Source: Terriglobia bacterium
Lineage (GTDB): Bacteria > Acidobacteriota > Terriglobia > UBA7540
Length of the DNA stretch: 10,195 bases
Assembly (NCBI GenBank): GCA_030040515.1
Contig: JASHTO010000408.1
Span: forward strand, 1 to 10,195
Direction: 5' to 3'
The notes under the pieces were generated by a model that made no database searches, had not been told where the DNA came from, and worked only from the letters and a program-made list of their open reading frames with translations. Below, piece by piece: positions 1 to 6,294 of this stretch. Positions within the stretch are counted from its first letter, which is position 1; every line of letters begins with the position of its first letter. The translations under genes and the position numbers were made by a program.

Positions 1-658
1 CGAGCCAACTGGTGAGCCCACTGACGAGGAGGTTATCGACGTAGATCTTGAAGAAGATGGGAATGATGAGATTGGGAAGCGCCAGGCCCAACGTGGCCAG
101 CATGAGGTAAATTAGCGCCAGGCGGCTTCCCGGCAGGCGGCCGGAAAGCATGCGGATGACTCCGGGCTTCTCCCCGCCTTTCTCAAACTCCTCTTCCTTT
201 TCGAAGGTTAGAACGACGCCGGTGAAGGACTCGTCGAACTCGCTGTCTTCCACCCAACGCGGTCCCTCGGCCGGGTCGTTGAGGTAGACTCCTTTCTTCC
301 CGAATCCCTCCACCACCAGGAAGTGGTTGAAGTTCCAAAAAATGATCATGGGGAGGGGAAGCTCGCGGAGCTGGGCGGGCTCCTTTTTGAAGCCGCGCGC
401 CCGGAGTCCAAAGGTGCGAGCGGCTTTTAACAGGCTACTGGCTTTGCTCCCGTCGCGCGAGACGCCACAAGCGACGCGCAGTTCTTCGAGTGGAACGATG
501 CGGCCGTGGTAGGCGAGGATGATGGCCAATGATGCAGCGCCGCACTCCGTCGCCTCCATTTGCAAGACGGTGGGAGTGTGGACGCGGTTGCGCCGCAGCA
601 GTTTTTCCAGGAAACCTGGGGCCGCGGATTCTTCCGAGTCGATGGTGGTTGTGGCCAT
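1..658 (-). CDS. NHLM-type peptidase/ATP-binding ABC exporter, N-terminal part (cut by window edge)
   Basis: This is the first 219 codons of an inner-membrane ABC exporter whose N-terminal C39 cysteine peptidase removes double-glycine leaders from peptide substrates during export. The peptidase domain spans about residues 28-150. Q33 and C39 sit in the block TPTVLQMEATECGAASLA, H112 in FNHFLVVEGF and D128 in LNDPAEGPRW, so the oxyanion Gln and the Cys-His-Asp triad are all present and the peptidase looks active. The first transmembrane segment begins near residue 179 (LALIYLMLATLGLALP), and the rest of the membrane and ATPase domains lie beyond the left edge. The spelling of the peptidase domain matches the NHLM ABC1 family. 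The ATG at 658 is chosen because an in-frame TGA lies about 45 bases upstream with no other start between; no good Shine-Dalgarno is visible. It follows the HlyD gene on the same strand, 247 bases away. Confidence 0.93.
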   Translation of the reverse strand, partial: MATTTIDSEESAAPGFLEKLLRRNRVHTPTVLQMEATECGAASLAIILAYHGRIVPLEELRVACGVSRDGSKASSLLKAARTFGLRARGFKKEPAQLRELPLPMIIFWNFNHFLVVEGFGKKGVYLNDPAEGPRWVEDSEFDESFTGVVLTFEKEEEFEKGGEKPGVIRMLSGRLPGSRLALIYLMLATLGLALPNLIIPIFFKIYVDNLLVSGLTSWL

Positions 659-744
659 GGGTCTTTGGTGCTTGTTTGGGTTGAGCCCCCTCGCCCGGAT
701 TATTCATGAAAATGCGAGAACAAAACAGACCGAAGTGAGGTTCA

Positions 745-855
745 CACAGAGTTCACGGAGTCTTGGAATCACCGAACCGTTGGCCCGCAGAGTACACCGA
801 GAAATTCTCCTGGTTCTCTCCGTGCTCTCTGCGCCTTGCCTCAGCGGCCTCTGTG
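745..855. repeat. Palindromic ACAGAG/CTCTGT intergenic repeat, copy A
   Basis: A nested dyad. The outer arms CACAGAG (745-751) and CTCTGTG (849-855) enclose the inner arms CGCAGAG (786-792) and CTCTGCG (827-833), with a further GAGAA/TTCTC pair (799-803, 814-818). A T-run (862-867) follows on the plus strand. It fills most of the gap between the HlyD and ABC exporter genes. A shorter relative lies at 4204-4257. It could act as an mRNA hairpin or attenuator between the two genes, but it is probably a dispersed repeat. Confidence 0.7.
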
Positions 856-905
856 AGAAACTTTTTTCCCTACCATCGCTGCAAGCAATTCACGAATAAT
901 CCGGG

Positions 906-2159
906 CTAACTCAATCCCAGTTTCCCCTTCACAAACGGGAACAGCAAACTCACCGGCGGTTGCTGGCGCGTAATCACCTCAACCGTGCAGAGCGTGCCGC
1001 TGGTGATGGTAATGTCCGGCCCGCGCGATGATGACCACAAATAACCGCTTACGCTGCCGGGGTCGCGTTGCATGCTGACTCGCAATTCCGTTACGGGCCC
1101 CGCAGCCATAATGGAATGTACCAGCGTCTCGTTCTGGAAATTCCGCATCAGCGCGTCAAAGGTGGCGGGGAACTCGCCGGCGTAAACCACCTTGCCGCGA
1201 ATGAATCCGAACTCCTCGCGCTTGACGGTGGACGGCGAGATTTCCGCGGCCATTCCGGGCTGCACCGACTTGGCGAGCAAAGAGGGCAGGTAGACGAGGA
1301 CTTCCAAATTGTTTCCCTCGGGCTGGATGCTCAAAATGGGGCTGCCCGCGGAGACCAGGCTTCCCGGCACGGCTTTCATTTCGATGACCTGGCCGTCATA
1401 GGGGCTTTCAACGCTCGACTGAATCGCCATCTGGTTCTCAAGGCCGGCGAGATTGCGTTCCAGTTCGGCAATGCGGGATTGCCTCTCTTCGTCGAGTTGC
1501 TGGGGATTGGTTTTCGCCGTGTATTGATCGGCCTCAATTTGCTTGATCTTGGCGCGCAGGGATTCGATCTGGCCGTTGATTTCCACCAGCTTCTGCTGGT
1601 CTTGAAGGGTCTGCTGGCGGGTAATCAACCCTTTGCCCAGGAGTTGATTATCCACGCTGATCTGATCGGTGGCGATTTTCGCCTGTTCCCCCAGTTCCTG
1701 AATCTGCCGCTGGGCGTTGGCCTCGTCGCGTGACAGGGCATCGAGCTGAAGCTGCGCGCCTTGCTGGCGCAGGACCAGATTGCGCTCCCTTTCGTCTTTC
1801 GCTTCATTCAGAGCTTCACGCGCCAGCCGGATCTTCTCCAGCATTTCAGGGTCGGAGACTTTCGCAACGACTTGATCCGCTTTCACGCGATCGCCCAGAT
1901 TGACGCTGATGCTGGCAACCTGCCCGGAGCCCGAGGCCACCACATTCAGAACCGTTCCGGCGCGCACGATCACACCGGATCCGCTCACCTTAGTGTCAAT
2001 CGTTCCCTCGTACCCCCAAATCACCGCGACGCCCAGGATCAGAAAAATCCCGGTCAGAGCCAGCCAGCGCTTGGCGTCGGTGATCCGCATGATGGTGTCA
2101 AGCTGCTCGGGGGAAGACAGGCGCTCGAGCGATGTCTTGCGGAAGATGTTCGTATCCAT
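906..2159 (-). CDS. NHLM-system HlyD-family periplasmic adaptor protein
   Basis: This 417-residue membrane-fusion protein should bridge the inner-membrane ABC exporter and an outer-membrane channel. The N-terminus carries the signature FRKTSLERLSSPEQLDTIMR, typical of the NHLM HlyD family. One transmembrane helix follows at about residues 32-50, then a biotinyl/lipoyl-like hairpin at about 58-103 (SGSGQVASISVNLGDRVKADQ). A long charged coiled coil at about 103-245 comes next, then the second half of the lipoyl domain (ESPYDGQVIEMKAVPGSLVSAG, about 251-272 in two overlapping blocks) and a beta-barrel region. The C-terminus, RQQPPVSLLFPF, is also family-like. The ATG at 2159 has a GAGG Shine-Dalgarno about 7 bases upstream. 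It lies 87 bases after the TolC-like gene and 247 bases before the ABC gene, so the three genes probably form one export operon. Length is normal for the family. Confidence 0.95.
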   Translation of the reverse strand: MDTNIFRKTSLERLSSPEQLDTIMRITDAKRWLALTGIFLILGVAVIWGYEGTIDTKVSGSGVIVRAGTVLNVVASGSGQVASISVNLGDRVKADQVVAKVSDPEMLEKIRLAREALNEAKDERERNLVLRQQGAQLQLDALSRDEANAQRQIQELGEQAKIATDQISVDNQLLGKGLITRQQTLQDQQKLVEINGQIESLRAKIKQIEADQYTAKTNPQQLDEERQSRIAELERNLAGLENQMAIQSSVESPYDGQVIEMKAVPGSLVSAGSPILSIQPEGNNLEVLVYLPSLLAKSVQPGMAAEISPSTVKREEFGFIRGKVVYAGEFPATFDALMRNFQNETLVHSIMAAGPVTELRVSMQRDPGSVSGYLWSSSRGPDITITSGTLCTVEVITRQQPPVSLLFPFVKGKLGLS

Positions 2160-2178
2160 GTTGCCTCGTTCTTTTGTC

Positions 2179-2243
2179 GTGGCACGGTCATCCTGGCCGT
2201 GATTCGTTCATGCATGGGATCACGGGCAGGATGCCCGTGCCAC
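2179..2243. repeat. Long inverted repeat between TolC-like and HlyD genes
   Basis: Two 23-base arms, 2179-2201 and 2221-2243, match as an inverted repeat at 21 of 23 positions around a 19-base loop. The left arm begins GTGGCACGGTCATCCTGG. The element occupies nearly all of the 87-base gap, ending 20 bases before the HlyD start. In the transcript it would form a very stable hairpin that could stabilise the upstream message or tune HlyD translation. It looks like a dispersed REP-like element. Confidence 0.8.
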
Positions 2244-2246
2244 AAC

Positions 2247-3839
2247 CTAAGGTTTTTTCGCGGCCGGAACGGGAACAGTAAAGAAGACCTCTCGATCTAC
2301 CGACTGCACAGTCTGGTCCGGTGCGACGATGGAGCCCGTGGCAAAGCGCAACTGGGTGAGCGCCAGGGCATAGCCAAGTTCGGCGCTGACGTAGGTCTGC
2401 TGCGCCACGGTCAAACGGTCTTCCATGGTCAGCACATCGACGAGCTGGCCGACCCCCAGGCGGTATTTCTCGCGCTCGCCCTCCAGCGCCGCTTGCGAAG
2501 CGGTCACCGCATCGCGTGACCTCTGCAATTGCAGGGCCGCGTTGCGCGCTCCGCCCACGGCCGTCACCACCGCCGCCATAATCGTCTGCGAAGACTGGAG
2601 AGTGCGCAATTCCGCCTGGCGAACGTTCGACTGCGCCAGCATCAGCGCTCCATAGGCGGCGTTGTTGCTGGGCGGAAACTGGTAGGTGAGGCCCACACCC
2701 ACATCGGGCCCGCGCGGCGCGCGCCCGGGAGCGCTGAAGAAGTTGCCCACGCCGGTGCCCTCGTCCAGGCTGGAATAGCCCGAGCTGAGATTGAGACTAA
2801 GCTGAGGGAGCAGGCTGTTGCGCGCCGGCGTTACCAACGTCTTTTCCTCCGCCTCGCGCTTCTTCGCCGCCAGGTAATCGGCGCGCTGCTCGAGTGCGGA
2901 GTTATAGAAGTCATCGATGGAATGGGAATTCAGCGCGGCGAGCATCGGGGCGTCATCCTTGGGAAAATCTTCACTCGGAATGCCCACTCCGGCCATCTGG
3001 TCGGTGTTCAATCCCATGGCGAGGGCGAGTTGCTGGCGGGCGGCGAGCAGGTTCTGCTCGGCGGCAATGCGCGCGGCGGAGCGAGTGGCCAGGTTGGCGT
3101 TCACCTGGTGAATTTCCGCCTCCGGAACGCGCCCGGCATCGATCAGCGTCTGAACATTTTCCACGTAAACCTTGCCGCGGTTTTCCGATTCCTGGGCCAC
3201 TTTCAGATTTCGCGCCGCACCCACGGCATTCCAGTAGTTGGAAGCGGTGTTGGACAGCAAGGCGCTGATGGTTTGGTTGAGATCGAGCAGCGTGGCGTCC
3301 ACTTCGATCCCCGCCGCGGTTTCCGCCGCCACCACACTGCGCCCGCGCCCGCGCAGCAGCGGAACGTTTACCTGAATGGCCAGCGTGGTGAGGTTAACGC
3401 CCCCGATGTCATAAATATTGTCCGTGGTGCGTGTGTTGTAGAGGTTCGGGCTGACGCTAATTCCGTTTCGATATTCCTTGGTCGCCCCCACGTCCAGCGT
3501 GGTGAGATTCACGACCTGGTTGTTGGTGACGATTCCCAGCAGCGCGGCCTGCTCCTGGTCGAAAATCGTCAGTGGATTGTTGGTGCGCGTCTGCGCGAGG
3601 GTGGAAGTAATCACCGTGTCAAACGGACCGCTCGCCTGCCGGCGGAGAGCTTTGCTTGAAACCACTTGCTGTTGCTGGATGCGCAGCACGGGCTGGTTGG
3701 CGAGGGTGGATTGCAAGGCTTCGATCAACCCAAGCGGAGGGGGAGAGGGCGCGGTGGACTGGCCAAAGGCGGGCAGGCAGCAGGCCAGTAAAGCGGCTCC
3801 GAACGCAAGCGCCGACGACCGGCATTCCAGGGTTCTCAT
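2247..3839 (-). CDS. TolC-family outer-membrane efflux/secretion channel
   Basis: A 530-residue outer-membrane factor, predicted to form the trimeric channel of a tripartite exporter with the downstream HlyD and ABC proteins. A signal peptide covers about residues 1-26 (hydrophobic ALAFGAALLACCLPAFG, likely cut near AFG-QS). A Pro-rich linker follows, then two outer-membrane-efflux-protein repeats. The first, at about 36-275, has VPLLRGRGRSVVAAE at its centre. The second, at about 310-505, ends with the family's typical block YRLGVGQLVDVLTMEDRL. Residues 70-150 hold an Asn/Thr-rich insertion consistent with strand and loop segments. The ATG at 3839 fits the signal peptide and has a GGAAGG-like Shine-Dalgarno 13-18 bases upstream, a little far. 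It opens the export operon, behind its own promoter candidates in the 500-base gap upstream. Length is slightly above a typical TolC. Confidence 0.93.
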   Translation of the reverse strand: MRTLECRSSALAFGAALLACCLPAFGQSTAPSPPPLGLIEALQSTLANQPVLRIQQQQVVSSKALRRQASGPFDTVITSTLAQTRTNNPLTIFDQEQAALLGIVTNNQVVNLTTLDVGATKEYRNGISVSPNLYNTRTTDNIYDIGGVNLTTLAIQVNVPLLRGRGRSVVAAETAAGIEVDATLLDLNQTISALLSNTASNYWNAVGAARNLKVAQESENRGKVYVENVQTLIDAGRVPEAEIHQVNANLATRSAARIAAEQNLLAARQQLALAMGLNTDQMAGVGIPSEDFPKDDAPMLAALNSHSIDDFYNSALEQRADYLAAKKREAEEKTLVTPARNSLLPQLSLNLSSGYSSLDEGTGVGNFFSAPGRAPRGPDVGVGLTYQFPPSNNAAYGALMLAQSNVRQAELRTLQSSQTIMAAVVTAVGGARNAALQLQRSRDAVTASQAALEGEREKYRLGVGQLVDVLTMEDRLTVAQQTYVSAELGYALALTQLRFATGSIVAPDQTVQSVDREVFFTVPVPAAKKP

Positions 3840-3876
3840 GGAATGTTTCTCGCCTTCCGATCCTAGGGTTCTTGCC

Positions 3877-3965
3877 GGCCGTCAGCCCGCAGGGAACGGC
3901 CAAAGCATTTCTTCATTGCCGTGCTATAGGTGCGGAAATTAAGAGGCACGAAGACTCTTTGTGCC
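3877..3965 (-). other. Hairpins in the untranslated leader of the export operon
   Basis: Two dyads lie between the predicted promoter and the TolC-like start. GGCCGT (3877-3882) pairs with ACGGCC (3896-3901) around 13 bases. GGCACGAAG (3945-3953) pairs with CTTTGTGCC (3957-3965) around a 3-base loop, with one weak pair. If transcription starts near 4024, both lie in a roughly 185-nt 5' untranslated region. No known riboswitch is recognised. Confidence 0.4.
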
Positions 3966-4030
3966 GAATGAAACCCCAGTTCACAATTCCTGAGAGAGAC
4001 GAATGGTCCCCTCTCGTATGAATGTGGGCC

Positions 4031-4058
4031 ATTTTAGCACGCGGTCTTGGGGAGTCAA
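4031..4058 (-). promoter_or_regulatory. Sigma70-like promoter for the TolC-HlyD-ABC operon
   Basis: On the minus strand, TTGACT (4058-4053) is followed after 16 bases by TAAAAT (4036-4031); each hexamer is 5 of 6 to consensus. Transcription would start near 4024 and run toward the TolC-like gene at 3839. This is the best promoter match in the intergenic region; it is a sequence match only. Confidence 0.6.
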
Positions 4059-4094
4059 GAATAAGTGGTCACAGAAGGTGGCCTGCTGAAAGGG

Positions 4095-4136
4095 ATAATA
4101 CCAAAATACGGGTACTTGATAAGTGCGGTTTTGGTA
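4095..4136 (-). promoter_or_regulatory. Operator-like palindrome with a second, weaker promoter candidate
   Basis: Perfect 8-base arms TACCAAAA (4099-4106) and TTTTGGTA (4129-4136) enclose an inner ACTT-GAT-AAGT dyad (4114-4124). The left arm overlaps a -10-like TATTAT on the minus strand (4100-4095), with a poor -35 TTATCA (4122-4117) 16 bases away. The dyad lies 41 bases upstream of the better promoter's -35, a position suited to a regulator site. What binds is unknown. Confidence 0.4.
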
Positions 4137-4203
4137 CTTCGGGAGTGGGAAGGGGAAACGCGCTTGCCCCCGTGCAGTCGATTTGCAACCAAGAAAAATC
4201 CTC

Positions 4204-4257
4204 ACCACAGAGATCACGGAGGGACACTGAGAAAGACTCCTCTGTGCGCTCTGTGGT
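4204..4257. repeat. Palindromic ACAGAG/CTCTGT intergenic repeat, copy B
   Basis: Perfect 9-base arms ACCACAGAG (4204-4212) and CTCTGTGGT (4249-4257) enclose a second, imperfect CACGGAG/CTCTGTG pair (4215-4221, 4240-4246). Runs of T follow on both strands: six T at 4264-4269 on plus, and five T on minus (4199-4195 region). It lies downstream of the gamma-glutamyltransferase gene and upstream of the export operon, so it could serve as a terminator separating the two. It belongs to the same repeat family as 745-855. Confidence 0.65.
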
Positions 4258-4310
4258 CAGAGCTTTTTTCCTGGCCGCAAGCTGCTTCTTACCCCGAGAG
4301 TAATCATCCT

Positions 4311-4323
4311 CCGGCAAAGCCGG
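4311..4323 (-). terminator. Weak hairpin after the gamma-glutamyltransferase gene
   Basis: CCGGC (4311-4315) and GCCGG (4319-4323) form a 5-bp GC stem with a 3-base loop, 17 bases past the stop codon at 4340. No T-tract follows on the minus strand, so intrinsic termination here is doubtful; it may only be a small repeat. Confidence 0.25.
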
Positions 4324-4339
4324 GGTATCTCCCAACGGA

Positions 4340-6193
4340 TTAGTACGCCAAAGCCACCGCGTCAGCGCGCATCTCACTGCCAGCGGCGTAGACGCGGTCT
4401 GCACCCTGCATGCGGCGTTCGACGCATTCGTAGCGGCCGTAGCCACCGCTTGTCACTTTGCCGACGTTCCAGCCGAGATCGATGAGAGCTTTGCGCGTAT
4501 CGGCGGGAACGCCCGTCTCGAGCCACAACACGCCGAGTGGGCCGAGATCCGGCGGATCCTCGCCCATGGATTGCGACGAGCCTTCGTGATGCCAGCGCGG
4601 GCTGTCCGCCGCGGCCTGCACGTCCAGGCCATAATCCACGCGATTCACGATGATCTGCGTCTGCCCCTGCGGCTGCATATCTCCGCCCATCACGCCGAAG
4701 GCCAGCCAAGGCACGCCGTTTTTCGACGCGAAGCCCGGAATGATGGTCTGGAACGGCCGCTTCCCCGGCGCGTAGATGTTGGGGTGGCCGTCCTGCAACG
4801 AGAAGAGCTGGCCGCGGTCCTGGAACATGAAGCCCAGCCCGTCGGCCACCAGGCCGGAGCCCATGCCCCGAAAATTCGATTGAATCATCGAGACCATCAT
4901 GCCGTCCTTGTCCGCAGTGGTGAAGTAGGTGGTATCGCCGTGGCCGGGCGCCTGGCCGGGCGAAACGTGTTCATTGACCTTGTCCATGTTGATCAGCTTG
5001 GCGCGTTGCTTTGCATAATCCTTGGAATTGAGCCAGTCAATGGGAATCTTGGCAAAGTGGGGATCAGCGTAATAGCGCGCGCGGTCCTCAAAGGCCAGGC
5101 GCTTGGCTTCAATCTGCACGTGCAGCGATTGCGTGGATTGGAAGCCGAAGCCGCGCAGGTCGAATTGCTCGAGAATATTCAGCATTTGCAGCGTGGCCAG
5201 CCCCTGAGTATTGGCCGGCATGCCGTAGACGTCCACGCCTCGGTAGCTTGTAACCAGCGGCTCAACCCACTCGACCTGGTGCTCGCGCAGGTCTTCCGCG
5301 GAGAGCCACCCGCCGATGCGCTTGAAGTATGCGTCAATGGTCTGGGCGATGGGGCCGTTGTAGAAAACGTCGCGGCCGCCCTCGGCGATCATGCGGTAAG
5401 TGCGCGCCAGGTCGGGATTGCGTCGAACATCGTATTCGTTGGGCGCGGCTCCACCGGGCATGTAGGTTTTGACGGCGTTGGCCGTCTCCTCCACGCCGGA
5501 GTTGGGGCGGAGAAACGCCGCCATATTGCGCTTCAGATAAAATCCGATGATTTGCGGCGTGGCGTCGCCGGTTTCGCAGTAGTGAATCGCCGGGCCGAAC
5601 AGTTCCGCCCACTTCAACTTGCCGTAGCGTTGGTGGAGCGCCCACCAGCCGCCCAGGCAGCCGGGCGTCGAGACGGATACTGCACCGAGCGGAGGAAGGT
5701 GCCCATGCACGGCCCGCGAGCGAGCGATTTCAAGAGTTAACGCTTTCGGCGACTTTCCCGAGCTGGCCATGCCTGCTAGTTTGCCAACCTTCGGATCCCA
5801 GACGAAGGCAAAACAGTCGCCACCCAGGCCGGAGCTGACGGGCTCCGCAAAGCCCAGCACCGCGTTCGCGGCAATCGCGGCGTCAACCGCGGACCCGCCG
5901 CGCTTCAGCATCTCAATGGCCGTCTGCGTGGCCAGCGGATGCGCAGTGCCCGCCGCTCCGGAGCACCCCAGGGCAGGCGAGCGGGAAGCAAAGCTTGCGC
6001 CAGCCGGGCGGTCGCCGGCGTGAACGTCGCGGCGAATGAATCGCTCCGCACCAGCGGGCTGGAATTTCGGAAGCTCCACGGGCGTTGAAGCGGCCGAGGC
6101 GCTCGGGCCCGGCTCCTGCGGTTTTCCTTCCAGGCTCACCGCCGACCCCGCGGCGGCGAGTGGAAGGCTTTGGATGAAGGTACGACGACGCAT
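4340..6193 (-). CDS. Gamma-glutamyltransferase family protein with Tat signal
   Basis: A 617-residue Ntn-hydrolase of the gamma-glutamyltranspeptidase family, which cleaves or transfers gamma-glutamyl groups after autocatalytic self-cleavage. The expected nucleophile is T421, the first Thr of GDTTYFTTADKDG, at the start of the small subunit. Other family blocks are SGLGGDCFAF (about 121-130), PGKRPFQTIIPGF and MGGDMQPQGQTQI. The last is typical of the YwrD/cephalosporin-acylase-like subgroup rather than classical Ggt. The N-terminus MRRRTFIQSLPLAAAGSAVS is a twin-arginine signal, so the enzyme acts outside the cytoplasm. I chose the ATG at 6193 over one 26 codons upstream because it places the Tat signal at the N-terminus and has GAGG about 9 bases upstream. 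It lies 101 bases after the glycosyltransferase gene. Substrate is unknown; glutathione degradation or acyl-amide hydrolysis is likelier than peptide tailoring. Confidence 0.92.
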   Translation of the reverse strand: MRRRTFIQSLPLAAAGSAVSLEGKPQEPGPSASAASTPVELPKFQPAGAERFIRRDVHAGDRPAGASFASRSPALGCSGAAGTAHPLATQTAIEMLKRGGSAVDAAIAANAVLGFAEPVSSGLGGDCFAFVWDPKVGKLAGMASSGKSPKALTLEIARSRAVHGHLPPLGAVSVSTPGCLGGWWALHQRYGKLKWAELFGPAIHYCETGDATPQIIGFYLKRNMAAFLRPNSGVEETANAVKTYMPGGAAPNEYDVRRNPDLARTYRMIAEGGRDVFYNGPIAQTIDAYFKRIGGWLSAEDLREHQVEWVEPLVTSYRGVDVYGMPANTQGLATLQMLNILEQFDLRGFGFQSTQSLHVQIEAKRLAFEDRARYYADPHFAKIPIDWLNSKDYAKQRAKLINMDKVNEHVSPGQAPGHGDTTYFTTADKDGMMVSMIQSNFRGMGSGLVADGLGFMFQDRGQLFSLQDGHPNIYAPGKRPFQTIIPGFASKNGVPWLAFGVMGGDMQPQGQTQIIVNRVDYGLDVQAAADSPRWHHEGSSQSMGEDPPDLGPLGVLWLETGVPADTRKALIDLGWNVGKVTSGGYGRYECVERRMQGADRVYAAGSEMRADAVALAY

Positions 6194-6294
6194 TAGGATG
6201 ATCCTCGACCTGATGTGGACTGGGATTCGAATTTGGTTCCCGGAAACAACATACACTAGAAACCCGGCCACAAGCGAATCGTAATTCCAGACTT

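Noticed and set aside
435..707. 90-codon minus-strand open frame
   Set aside because: It is out of frame with the C39 peptidase gene that covers the same bases and carries the full catalytic triad.
1068..1733. 221-codon plus-strand open frame
   Set aside because: It is antisense to the HlyD adaptor and composed of mirror codons without any motif.
2529..3659. 376-codon plus-strand open frame
   Set aside because: It lies antisense to the clear TolC-family gene; its product is Gly/His/Arg-rich with no recognisable motif, as expected for a mirror frame in GC-rich DNA.
4571..5740. 389-codon plus-strand open frame
   Set aside because: It is antisense to the gamma-glutamyltransferase gene, whose motifs are unmistakable; the mirror product shows no domain.
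6194..6271. Upstream ATG extension of the gamma-glutamyltransferase gene
   Set aside because: It would bury the twin-arginine signal 26 residues inside the protein; the ATG at 6193 has a Shine-Dalgarno and puts the signal at the N-terminus.
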